Shown: positions 36,906 to 47,858 of the stretch, one piece after another | How the letters are laid out: each line of letters begins with the position of its first letter | Numbering within the stretch: the stretch's first letter is position 1 | From: Amphiduros pacificus | Taxonomy: Eukaryota > Annelida > Polychaeta > Phyllodocida > Hesionidae | Direction: 5' to 3' | NCBI GenBank assembly: GCA_949316495.1 | Contig: OX439009.1 | Location: 17,009,701 to 17,073,700, forward strand | DNA: 64,000 nucleotides | Notes under the pieces: model-generated | The model's input: only the letters and a program-made list of their open reading frames with translations | What the model was told of the DNA's origin: nothing | The model's database searches: none | Position numbers and translations under genes: made by a program

Positions 36906-38465
36906 TGTTTACTGATTAAAAGACACTTTGTATTTCCTATGTTACAGATTATATCATGTACAAAGTTTCTCAAAACTGTAAATATACCTTTAAAATGAAC
37001 TACAAGTGTAAGCATATATTTATAAAACACAGGATGAAAACTATTAAAACTGAGTAATTAGATCAGGTGTGTTCACATCCGGTCTTCTATTAACTTCATT
37101 TGATTAAGTATGGCACTTGACATTGGCAGTATTAACAAATGACAAAAAAAAAACCTTACACATACATGTTGGGTGAAGATTACCTTTCCAAATTTTTAAA
37201 ATGAAAAACACTGAAATTCATATTAAAACATTGGCCAAATGTGTATTGCTTGACCATTTTTTGTTTTTTATTATGTTCATGAACATTTTTTGAAAATGTA
37301 TATAAAATTGTTTATAAATGACAATATTAAATGCGAGTGAAGTATCCGGCTAACAAATGTCACTCATTAGCTCTGGTTGAAGGATCTCTCTCATTCTTTA
37401 GAGTCTTGAGATCCTTCCACCAAACCAATAGAATAGGAAACTCAAAAATTAAAAGATAAATAGTCCAGCAAAGGGGTGATCTGCAAAATATCTCATACAT
37501 GCAGAATACTCTCTTGAAGCACCAAATATGATGTAATAAATATTTAAACAGTTTTGCAGATCAGGAAAAATTACTGCACTAATAAATAATGCATCCAATG
37601 GCTGCTGACTCCATCACCCCCACATTGCTGTTCTCTTTAAGTCTCAAACGTGGGCTATATTTAGATTTCTAGGTGTTCTAGGTGTCTGCATATGATAAGC
37701 ATTCACTCTTCACCTTTTTAACGAATCTTCTGAAACCTGAAAAAAATCTGAGAATTATGAAAATATAGATAGGATTCAAAAAGTAGTTTCGGAGAAGATC
37801 CAATGACGGACAAACAGAATGACCAAAAATTCCCCTTCTTACTGCCTAAATATGGTAACAAAATCAACACAGCTAAAATGGATGGATGGTTATTTTGCCC
37901 TTCTTCCTCTGTCATGCTCTATTCAATAATGTCAGAATTGCTAGCTATTAATTTCAATATTGAAAGAATTGCTTATTTTTACAGTGATCAAATTTATATC
38001 TGATTATATACAACAAGAATACATTGGCATTATCTTCGGTTTATCACACATTATCATTAATACCTAAACTCTAGCATCGGACTACATCAAATCGCATCAT
38101 ATCTCAGCATGGAAGCTCTTGTGATAGACCTGAACATTCCGACAGTATGATACGTATTGTCCAAAATCTGTTCAAGCCAAGTCAAAAGGTCAAGATGTTC
38201 ATATAATGCAAATTAAACAAAAGAGAGGGTTTGATTATAATGCTGTGCATATTTTTTCAAATAACTTTTCCTTGCTTCACAAAAGAGGACTCTTTTCTTG
38301 GATCCAGTCAAATATGGTTATTTTCCTTGATGTCACACTAAATTGATTTTTTTGGCACATTATCTTCAGAGAAAATTAGAACTGCCCCTAATTTAACATT
38401 CTCTTACACAAAATTTACAAGATGGACCAACTTGAATTCACAATAGCAATGCCAGGGAATGACAA
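36906..38465. other. No gene recognised
   Basis: AT-rich, with no exon supported by splice sites and domain residues. A short GACGGACAAACAGAATGACC segment at about 37805 followed by CCCCTT may be a worn tail of the repeat seen at 35.8 kb. Confidence 0.55.
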
Positions 38466-38859
38466 AAAACATAACCCCATGGGTTGATAGCTCTGCTGAC
38501 TTAAAAGGAAACACATGAACTCTGTAACTTGCAAACTTCCTGCAGGCTCTGCAGGCGTCACTTTTCACCCATTTATAGGATATGCACAATAATCATGCAC
38601 CTCCTAAGAAACACTGGGTGCTTCAGACTTTCATTTCTATGGTCGCCTCCCTTATTCTTTGCTGTTACAAAATCATAACTATGATAGGGTTCCAGTCCAA
38701 CTTGTAACAATTGATTCAAGGGCATATGTGCTGAAATGTCTGATGTTGAAAATAAATTTCTGATGTTGGCTGGCTGAATGTCAGACATATTGTCTGATGT
38801 GGGTCAAAACCCACGAACATTGACAACACTTTGTGTTTGCCATGCATGTGAACCAACTA

Positions 38860-39365
38860 ACAAGTTTATCGTTTATGAGATATGGCCTGCACACTATTAC
38901 AAAGGTCAAGGTCACAGTATCAAGGTCAAATCCGTAAAAAATGCATATGGTGATTGACAGTGTTGATAAATAGCAGATATGAACTACTTTTATTCATTAA
39001 TGGTTGAGATGTGGTATGTACACAAATTTGAATTCAAGGTAAAGATGTAAAGGTCAAAAGTCATATGACTAAAATTGTATGATAAGACACAGATATGACC
39101 CAAGACATTTTTGTATACAAAGTTTTAATTTCCTCCTATAAGGGGTTGCTGAGATATGCTCAGCACAAAATTTGTGACCTCAAGGTCATTGCACTAAGGT
39201 CAAAGGTGATCTGAATCGTTACATCTGTAGCTCTCTCTATATAAAATATGAAACATATTACTGGTAGTTTTGAAGATTTTTTAAGAAATGTTGACAGATG
39301 GACGGCCAGACAATTTCCCCACTCCTAAAGCTCTGCAACTTCAAGAAGTCACCAGAGCTAAAAAA
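38860..39365 (+). repeat. Second copy of the GACGGAC-tailed repeat
   Basis: Same block order as 34.2-35.9 kb: GAGATATGGCCTGCACA, then GGTTGCTGAGATATGCTC, ATTACTGGTAGTTTTG, a short GACAGATGGACGGCCAGAC tail and CCTAAAGCTCTGCAAC. Same orientation, one unit only. 39,366-39,861 shows nothing else. Confidence 0.85.
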
Positions 39366-39861
39366 TTGTTTCTCATATTTTTTTGTTCTCTCAAATACTA
39401 AGTAGAGAGGGAAATGTGCATCATCATTTGACACTTAATCTTTGTGAGCCAAAAGACACCTCTTTGTGGTAACATTTATACATTGTCTGAGATTTCAGTT
39501 CATCCGGGAAATCTTTGTTGGTGGCATCTGGATCTTTTCTTATCAAAAATATGTAAAGAGGTCAAGAGAAATAAGATTTTTTTCCAATGCAAATCATGCT
39601 TAAACTGACATTTGACTGGAAGGGCTTCAGCAGAATACATACCTCATGGACACGATACTCATTATTGTAAAGAAACCTCTAAAATCATTTATCAATACAC
39701 TCATTCTATATACAACACATTATTTTTTTTAAACTTCTGAATATCATAAAATCTAAGCAATATTATTACTTTAAAAAGATTCTAATTCCCTGTTTAAAAA
39801 ATCATTTGGACACTCAAATGATTCATTTGTACAATCTGCAAGGCTATAAACACCTTACCTA

Positions 39862-41634
39862 AATGTCACTAGATGGGGCCCTCATTCACAAACACTTAGT
39901 GTCACTAGATGGCGCTCTCATTCACAAACACTTAGTGTCACTAGATTTAGTGTCACTAGATGGCGCTCTCATTCACAAACACTTAGTGTCACTAGATGGC
40001 GCCCTCATTCTCAACCACTTAGTGTCACTAGATGGCACACTCATTCTCAACCACTTAGTGTCACAAGATGGCACTCTCATTCTCAACCACTTAGTGTCAC
40101 AAGATGGCGCTCTCATTCTCAACCACTTGGTGTCACTAGATGGCACTCTCATTCTCAACCACTTAGTGTCACTAGATGGCACTCTCATTCTCAACCACTT
40201 AGTGTCACTAGATGGCACTCTCATTCTCAACCACTTAGTGTCACTAGATGGCGCTCTCATTCTCAACCACTTAGTGTCACTAGATGGCGCTCTCATTCTC
40301 AACCACTTAGTGTCACTAGACGGCACTCTCATTCTCAACCACTTAGTGTCACTAGATGGCGCTCTCATTCTCAACCACTTAGTGTCACTAGATGGCACTC
40401 TCATTTTTAACCGCTTAGTGTCACTAGATGGCACTCTCATTCTCAACCGCTTAGTGTCACTAGATGGCACTCTCATTCTCAACCACTTAGTGTCACTAGA
40501 TGGCACTCTCATTCTCAACCACTTAGTGTCACTAGACGGTACTCTAATTCTCAACCACTTAGTGTCACTAAATGGCGCTCTCATTCTCAACCACTTAGTG
40601 TCACTAGATGGCGCTCTCATTCTCAACCACTTAGTGTCACTAGATGGCGCTCTCATTCTCAACCACTTAGTGTCACTAGATGGCGCTCTCATTCTCAACC
40701 ACTTAGTGTCACTAGATGGCGCTCTCATTCTCAACCACTTAGTGTCACTAGATGGCACTCTCATTCTCAACCACTTAGTGTCACTAGATGGCACTCTCAT
40801 TCTCAACCACTTAGTGTCACTAGATGGCGCTCTCATTCTCAACCACTTAGTGTCACTAGATGGCGCTCTCATTCTCAACCACTTAGTGTCACTAGATGGC
40901 ACTCTCATTCTCAACCACTTAGTGTCACTAGATGGCGCTCTCATTCTCAACCACTTAGTGTCACTAGATGGCGCTCTCATTCTCAACCACTTAGTGTCAC
41001 TAGATGGCACTCTCATTTTTAACCGCTTAGTGTCACTAGATGGCACTCTCATTCTCAACCGCTTAGTGTCACTAGATGGCAGTCTCATTCTCAACCACTT
41101 AGTGTCACTAGATGGCACTCTCATTCTCAACCACTTAGTGTCACTAGACGGTACTCTAATTCTCAACCACTTAGTGTCACTAAATGGCGCTCTCATTCTC
41201 AACCACTTAGTGTCACTAGATGGCGCTCTCATTCTCAACCACTTAGTGTCACTAGATGGCGCTCTCATTCTCAACCACTTAGTGTCACTAGATGGCGCTC
41301 TCATTCTCAACCACTTAGTGTCACTAGATGGCGCTCTCATTCTCAACCACTTAGTGTCACTAGATGGCACTCTCATTCTCAACCACTTAGTGTCACTAGA
41401 TGGCACTCTCATTCTCAACCACTTAGTGTCACTGGATGGCGCTCTCATTCTCAACCACTTAGTGTCACTAGATGGCGCTCTCATTCTCAACCACTTAGTG
41501 TCACTAGATGGCACTCTCATTCTCAACCACTTAGTGTCACTAGATGGCGCTCTCATTCTCAACCACTTAGTGTCACTAGATGGCGCTCTCATTCTCAACC
41601 ACTTAGTGTCACTAGATGGCACCCTCATTCTCTA
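39862..41634 (+). repeat. 36-bp minisatellite, about 49 copies
   Basis: Unit: TTAGTGTCACTAGATGGCGC followed by TCTCATTCTCAACCAC. Because 36 is a multiple of three, both strands stay open for over 1.6 kb; this is not evidence of coding. Main variants are GCAC for GCGC and CGC for CAC. A pair of marker units (TTTTTAACCGC at about 40,402 and 41,014) recurs at 612 bp, so a 17-unit block was duplicated. Confidence 0.95.
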
Positions 41635-41922
41635 TTGCATCCTGTTCTAACTTCTCAAGAGTTTGTAGCTGTTCTTGGCTGAGCAACTCCACGATATGTT
41701 CAGGCAGATCCCACAGGGATTCATTCTGAGGACTGACGAAAAATAGCCTGCCCATGGTGGGCTTCTCTGTACTTCTGTGGACAGTCCACTGCTTGGGTAA
41801 TCTGGACTCCTTCACCAACAGACCACACTTGCATACTTCTATTCTTTCCATCCTGTCTATCTCAGAGATTAACTGTGGCACACGGCTAACATCCAGGTTG
41901 GTGGCGTAATCATACTGAACCT
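41612..41922 (-). CDS. SH2 gene last exon with WW-like motif; stop inside minisatellite
   Basis: Acceptor tttatatttgtag, then VQYDYATNLDVSRVPQLISE, ending LEQDAIENEGAI and TAG. The two tryptophans of QWTVHR and SLWDLP, with GRLFF between, resemble a WW domain with a long first loop. The last codons and stop (GAGAATGAGGGTGCCATCTAG) are part of the first 36-bp minisatellite unit, so the 3' UTR presumably runs into the array. Confidence 0.75.
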
Positions 41923-42593
41923 CTACAAATATAAAGGATGTCGTATTACAGTTATGAACTGGAGCCAAACCTCTTCAGGGGCATGCCTGAAGGTGACCAG
42001 ATAAAGCCATGCTCACTGCATCCTGTGACATCACTTGATCACATACATCAATTCTATGGCAATATTTGGTCATGCACACCCATGAACAGATGTTTAGGTC
42101 TGACTGTTTGTTTGAGATCCAGTAGTTCTATTTGACCTGTTTAAACTTTGACACAATAAGGTCACACACTGTCATCAAATAACTCCATTTAGTAACATTC
42201 AGGTGCTGCATATCCTGTATCGATTAAGTGCATGTTCTTCTTAAGTGATTAGCTTCTGACAATCATTTCTCAAGCTAATACCCAGCAGATATGCCCAGTG
42301 ATTGGGAAGGAAAAATTGGTACATGAGACTATGTCCCGATTGCGGCAAAAATGGGACAATTTGTTCCAAAATTGGACATTACAGATATTTCACTCTTTTG
42401 GTATTGCATGACAAATATTTTTTTCTGGATATCAGAAGTACAATTCATCAGTGAGTTCAGATTTCTGGCATAAAATAAAATTTTGTCACTTGGTGGCATG
42501 ACTGTCCTTTGATTGAGTCAGTGTAACTCTTTGTGGACAGTATGCAGTGACATCTGGTGGTAAATGCCAATGCTGTCCATGCTTTCCAAACCA

Positions 42594-42868
42594 AGGGTAC
42601 ACGCGATTGGAACCCGCCGGTGGAAGGCGGCAGAATTCACTGACCTGCCCACCTATTATCAATCATGTGTAAAGTGGCACTTTCTGCTAGACCTATAGCG
42701 TGTCTGTGGCAAGTTCATCCGCTGTCTAGTTCACCGGTCCACCAGCAGGTGTAGCCCGGCAGATTTTACCAACGGGCAAATCTGCCACCCAACCGTGTGT
42801 AACCGGCGGATCTGGCGGTATGGCAGTGGATTTGGCAGAAACCGTTGGCTCCAATCATGTGCACCCCA
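42594..42868. mobile_element. MITE-like element with diverged terminal inverted repeats
   Basis: GGGTACACGCGATTGGAACC at the left and, inverted, GGTGCACATGATTGGAGCC at the right (42,848-42,868) form imperfect terminal inverted repeats. The interior (about 230 bp) is GC-richer than its surroundings, with repeated (C)GGCGGATCTGGCGG-like motifs, and has no open frame. A clean target-site duplication is not evident. It lies in the last intron of the SH2 gene; the rest of that intron shows no exon, only a worn GACAGACAGAATGACAG tail at about 43,531. Confidence 0.55.
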
Positions 42869-43888
42869 ATATAGACATATGGGGATCAATAGAACAGATA
42901 AAATTCGTTGATTTACTTATCAGGTACTTTGATGTATGTGAAACGTGGCACACATACTGAATAAAGTAATAGGATAAATTTAATATGAATGCCACTGTGG
43001 TGCATGGCACAGTACCTTCCCAATCCCTGCATGCCACACACCTTTCTGGTCGGAATCTCAGAACTAGTGGGCAACCACAGTGCCATATCTTACAGACATG
43101 AGATGTTAAAGCTAGCATTTTTAAGATGTGAATTTCTTGGTCCAGTTTATTATGTGGTTGAAATAATCATATAATACTAATAGGCCACATTATGTTTGTC
43201 TAAAACTCAAAATTTTCATATTTGGTGTTCTACTGTATATGTGGAGTCAGGTGCGTCTTTTCAATTCACACTCTGAGATTTCGGACAAAAGTGATTACTG
43301 GAAACACCAGGAGATTATGAGCAGTTTTAAAATGATTTAATTATCAAAGTCTTTGAGTTTACAACGTTTTATGAAAAGAAAGAAGAGAGCTATTAGATTC
43401 TTTCAAAAATCACCAAAAAATGGAAATTTTTTGAGCCTTACGGAAAATAGATAGGATTGGTCCCCTGAAAATATATCTTATCTACTAATACCTGAGAACT
43501 CCAATCAGTAGTATCAGAGTAGATCAAAGTTGACAGACAGAATGACAGAAAATTTCTCCCCCTCCTTGCAGAAGCTAACAATTATTTGCCATATTGTTAT
43601 AAAGTTTCTATTCTGTTAGTGTTTGAGATAAATAACTAAACACTAAGTTTGGTCACCCAAATCTTTGGCACAACAAGATTATACATTTAGTCATAGTTAT
43701 TTATGTCTTCTTATAACAACAAAAGAAGGTAACATTTTGGGAGTCCTCTAAAACAATAATAAAGATGCACATAAATCTGTGTTTAAAAATTGAGGAAAAA
43801 ATCCTTCCCTGCCCATTTTTCTTAATAAATTTGACAAGAAACGAGGCCTTTTTTTCCTGGCCTTTCCCAAGATAATAATTCTCTGCAC

Positions 43889-44238
43889 CTGCTTTGCCTG
43901 ATTCTTCGCTGGGCGGAACTAGGTCTGCCCACTCCGGCAGCCTAGGTGGCGGCACTGGAGGTCTGCTGCTCGGATCTTCTGAGGTAGCTCGCCTGAGCCA
44001 GGTATTCTTCTTTTCACCCGGAATGGGGTGAGTTTTATGAGTTGATCGAAGTGGACCCTTCTTGGTATCCTTCAGAATGGGGTGCAACAAGCGGATATGC
44101 TGTATCCTCTCATTGTTTGGGACATCATGCTTGCTGTAATATTTTACTAGATCAGCCACAGATTTGAAGCCTTGGTCCTGTAGATAATACTTCTGTTTGT
44201 TTTGTATAATGTTCATGTGTCGAATCTGTTTTTGATGT
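43889..44238 (-). CDS. SH2 gene exon: C-terminal SH2 half and proline-rich linker
   Basis: Acceptor cctcattgcag, phase 2 entry completing T, then HQKQIRHMNIIQNKQKYYLQ and FKSVADLVKYYS, with IRLLHPI closing the SH2 fold. The linker contains SSRPPVPPPRLPEWADLVPP. The donor CAG|GTGCAG leaves phase 1, which matches the next exon exactly. Confidence 0.8.
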
Positions 44239-44459
44239 CTGCAATGAGGAATATCCATCAACAATTGATATTAAGGGTAGTTTACAAGTATATTTAAGAA
44301 TTATGTATTGCAAATGAAAATAGTATCAAAGCTATACAATTCCTGATCCACAGTGAGATTGACTGTACCATTGTGGTCAAATTGAGTTGGATTACTCCAT
44401 AACACCACAAATTAAGGCTTAAATCAAAACGACGATACAATTATTTATATATTACATTA

Positions 44460-44800
44460 AGTGTATGTGACCACACATATACCACAGATGACCTCAATCT
44501 AATAGATAATTTAATAGATAACTAGAGCCAACATATGAAATATGATTAAACAATCAAATCATGGTTTTTGCATGACCTTACCTATACATCAAGATACATT
44601 CATGACCTCACATATATGGCCACACATAATTATGAACTCATCTATATAACCACAGATATACCTGACATCACCTATATTTAATAATATACACGTACTTGAC
44701 CTCACTTTTATATTATCACAGATATGATGATGTAGGTTTGTGGGGTCACAGATATACATGACCTTACCTACAAAACCACACACACACCTGACAGGTACAA
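44460..44800. repeat. Degenerate repeat of about 45 bp
   Basis: Recurring CATGACCT(C/T)AC(C/A)TATAT and CCACA(G/C)ATATACC segments in the intron between two SH2 exons; strongly diverged. Confidence 0.5.
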
Positions 44801-44831
44801 ACATGCAGATAATTAAGAAGAGGTGACCTAC

Positions 44832-44926
44832 GTGACAGAGATGGAAACTCTCCCTTGGGTTTTGAGGCTATTTCTCAGAAGGAAGCAGCCATTCTCCTTG
44901 ACATATGGTTCAAGTGTCTGCTTCAC
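44832..44926 (-). CDS. SH2 gene exon: phosphotyrosine-binding core
   Basis: Acceptor aatttttgcag, then VKQTLEPYVKENGCFLLRNS and LKTQGRVSISV. Donor AC|GTAGGT, phase 0-2, 95 nt. FLLRNS corresponds to the FLVRES motif. Confidence 0.8.
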
Positions 44927-45311
44927 CTGCAAAAATTTACATAATAAAATCATCATTATGTGCTTTAAGCCATGCTATTACCATAATCACTTTTGCATTT
45001 TATTATCATTTCAATGTCATTAAGTTCCATGTCATTATCATAAATTGAGCTTGGTGAATTTTTAATATATATTTTTTTCTTATTTTTTTATATATAAAAT
45101 CATCCCTTATTAATATATCATTTTTTGCACACAGTCAAAACAATTCACACTCTGTGTAGTGACTTAATTTTTGTAAACCTTCCATCTCTAGAGTGCATCT
45201 AGCAAGTCACTTGTGTGAGAAAAAAAAAGATGTTTTGAATACAGATTTCATAGTTTGCAGAGATTGAAAGTGAAAATTAATGCAAATTTGGTTTAATTTT
45301 CGAAAACTTAC

Positions 45312-45428
45312 CTCATCATATGATGGAAAGTCTGTGAAATAATAGGGCAAGTCCTCATTGATAAAATTAGAGTTGAATGCCATTGTCACATTTAGCGTCC
45401 AAATTATGCTACTTTTCACATTGTATGC
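45312..45428 (-). CDS. SH2 gene exon: N-terminal edge of SH2
   Basis: Minus strand: acceptor atgtttcag, then AYNVKSSIIWTLNVTMAFNS, ending PYYFTDFPSYDE; donor GAG|GTAAGT. 39 whole codons, phase 0-0. PYYF sits where most SH2 domains have a W(Y/F)-x-G start. Confidence 0.75.
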
Positions 45429-46079
45429 CTGAAACATTTCAAGATGTCTTTTTTACCATGGTTTTACGTTTTCACAAAAAAATCCTGTTCCCTTTGACAT
45501 GTAATATAATGTGAAATGTACTTCATAGTTTACAAATCACAATCTTACAATTTCATGAAGGAGTTATTAAAGACTCCTTTTTCACTTAATTTGTGGATGA
45601 TAAATAGAAACAATGATTTATCCATCTCTCGATGATATCTTTATGTGGAAGAAAGCCTTTTCCTACTGCAATTTTTAAGATCCATAAACAGAGCAGTGAT
45701 CTTGGAAATTGACTAAATTTGCAACATTATTCATAACACAAAAATTGGGAAAATTTACAAAATGAAAATGTATTTTTCAATGAAAATGTTGTTCTCTATG
45801 ATTTAAACAAATCTTTTGGAAGCATTTCAAATCTTGATAAAATATGGCTATTTCTGTAAAATGAAAATATATGTTGGTGGATGACAATTAATTAAGTTTA
45901 AAGAAGAAAGGTGCGAGTCAGTTAGGATACGATCCATCTTGGGTGCAGTTTGTCTCGGGTGCGGCCTGACTCAACTGCGGTGGTGTGCAGGGCGTTGTAT
46001 GACCAGAAAGCCCTCACATACATCAGAATATGAGGATTCATGAATGCACAGGCAAGATGCACATGAATATGGTTGCAAT

Positions 46080-47150
46080 GTACATGATTGTATTCCTCTT
46101 TCTCATATAATTTTTGTAAGTGTATTCTTAGCATATAATAATGTGAAATCTTTTAAACTATTACCTTCTGTTTTAATATTTCAATTTTGGCAGTCACTTT
46201 CAGAACCAAAATCAAGTAAAATCATTTCTGTAAGTGTATTATTTCTAAATATATCAATACATGATTTTTAAAAAAATACTTAAAACGATTACTTATTTTG
46301 TGGAATGTTACTATCAAATGGGAAGACATGACTAAAAGGGTGACAAATGGAAAGACATGACTAAAAATAATACCCCTCGACGTCTGAAATGTGGAAACAA
46401 TGGCAGAGCACCCATTGACCACAGATTTGGCCTCATATCACAAGGCCAACATTGTAAATGCTGATAACTGTCATCAGTGGCATTTACCCTGTGATTTCTT
46501 TGTTGAAATTTTGAGTTTTTCATACCACTGAGTTGGAAGACATCAAAGGCAGCATGGAATTCCTCTTGTTTTTATCTTCTCAAAGTACATGTACAGCAGT
46601 CTTTTACTGAACCAAAACATACACATCTGTCTTCCTCTTGTTCTCACGATATCACATATGTTTAAACAATTTCTGTATGTGTATTATAACCTGAGATATG
46701 AATGTGAAATATATAAGACTTTACATTATCTACAAAATACATGTATACATAACTGTCCTCTTGTTCTCACAATTTTAGACATTTAAATCATTTCTGTAAG
46801 TGTAGCAGTCTTCCTCTTGTTCCAATAATTTTATACATATTTAAGTGCATTATTTTCAAAGTTAGAAATGTGAAATTATAATTAATAACTTATTATATCA
46901 TTCACTATCATTTTCAGAGTAAAATCTTTTTAAAGCATATATAACTGCCTTCCTCTTGTTCTCACAATATCATATATTTAAATAATTTCTGTATATCAAA
47001 CTATAATGAACATCTTTTTATATCATTCACAATTACAGCAGTAATTTTTTTTTATTACATATATAACTGTCTTCCTCTTATTTTCACGATTTCAGAGGTA
47101 TTTAAATTATTTAAATTCAAAGTGTATACGTAAGTGTAGTATTAGCGGAT
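46080..47150 (+). repeat. Degenerate repeat of about 120-150 bp
   Basis: At least six copies of an ACTGTCTTCCTCTTGTTCTC-like segment followed by CA(C/A)(G/A)AT, TTTAAATCATTTCTGTAAGT and GTATT. Copies lie near 46,090, 46,190, 46,620, 46,750, 46,805, 46,945 and 47,065. Confidence 0.65.
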
Positions 47151-47559
47151 ATATTAAATAATCATGATAATGATTGACACAGTCTGTACATTTGATTATG
47201 TCTGACCAGATTCTGATGCTATTAATTCCTCCAAATAACAGATTGACAGGCTTCTTGTCCAGGTTCAAGTACGAATGTGTCTATGTGCTCCCCAACAGCC
47301 AACACCCAACTATGCTACACTGTTGACAGTGCTGTCAAAGACAAACTTTGACCCACCAACTTAACTGCTGAAGGTTCTCAAACAAAACTAACACACTTTT
47401 AAAGAACTACGACATACTTCTGAGTTCTCTATCTATGTTTGACTTTGATCTTCTAGATTATTTGATGGAAATTATATGCGACGAAAGTTACAAATTGTTG
47501 ATGTCAGGATATGGAATAAAACTCCAATATCGCTCACCCAAAGCATCCTCAAACTTGTC

Positions 47560-47858
47560 AACTTCAGTTTGAGCAAGGGTTTTAATAAACAAATCGCTGT
47601 GACCGCTTCGAATTTTCACATTTTCGGACAATTTAGACTATTTTGCGCTATTCGGATAATCGTTTAGAAAATCACATGCATCGCAGGTGTTGTTTCGTGC
47701 AGTTTTTATCAAGGAAGTAGAAACTTTTAACAAATTTCTCACCTGGGCGCACCTGCTGTCACGTGACGGTTACCCTCGACAACTTCACAACGAGGCCAAA
47801 ACATTGTGACTTGTTGATGCCCCAGCAATCGGAAAACTGAGATAAAACATCTACTGAG
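47560..47858 (+). promoter_or_regulatory. CpG-rich patch with E-box palindrome and splice donor; possible promoter/first exon
   Basis: CpG is dense compared with the neighbouring 5 kb. GTCACGTGAC at 47758-47767 is a perfect 10-bp palindrome of the USF/MITF E-box type. CTGAG|GTGAGA at 47858/47859 is a strong plus-strand donor. The plus-strand gene downstream has its ATG in an exon that begins with an acceptor (59,497), so it needs an upstream non-coding exon; this patch could be that exon and also serve the divergent SH2 gene. No TATA box or transcript evidence. Confidence 0.35.

Larger units (their letters stand above)
41612..45428 (-). other. Gene (5' end not found): SH2 adaptor-like protein with proline-rich linker and WW-like C-terminus
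   Basis: Four minus-strand exons (45428-45312, 44926-44832, 44238-43889, 41922-41612) join in phases 0, 2 and 1 to give 290 codons ending at a stop. The first three contain one SH2 domain: DLPYYFTDFPSYDEVKQTLE, GCFLLRNS (the betaB arginine that binds phosphotyrosine is R in LLRNS), VSISVT, HQKQIRHMNI, and YYLQDQGFKSVADLVKYYS. A linker with PVPPPR (class II SH3-ligand pattern) follows, then a WW-like segment QWTVHRSTEKPTMGRLFF...SLWDLP. This fits a cytosolic adaptor in tyrosine-kinase signalling. I cannot assign an orthologue. The upstream exons, probably between 45.5 and 47.9 kb, were not found. Confidence 0.8.

Noticed and set aside
39863-41650. Long open frames on both strands (595 and 551 codons)
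   Set aside because: They are the 36-bp minisatellite read through; the period is a multiple of three, so openness on both strands is automatic.
46440-46580. Possible upstream SH2-gene exon (EEFHAAFDVFQLS on the minus strand, then a GTATGA donor)
   Set aside because: No polypyrimidine tract or credible acceptor, and it lies at the edge of a degenerate repeat.
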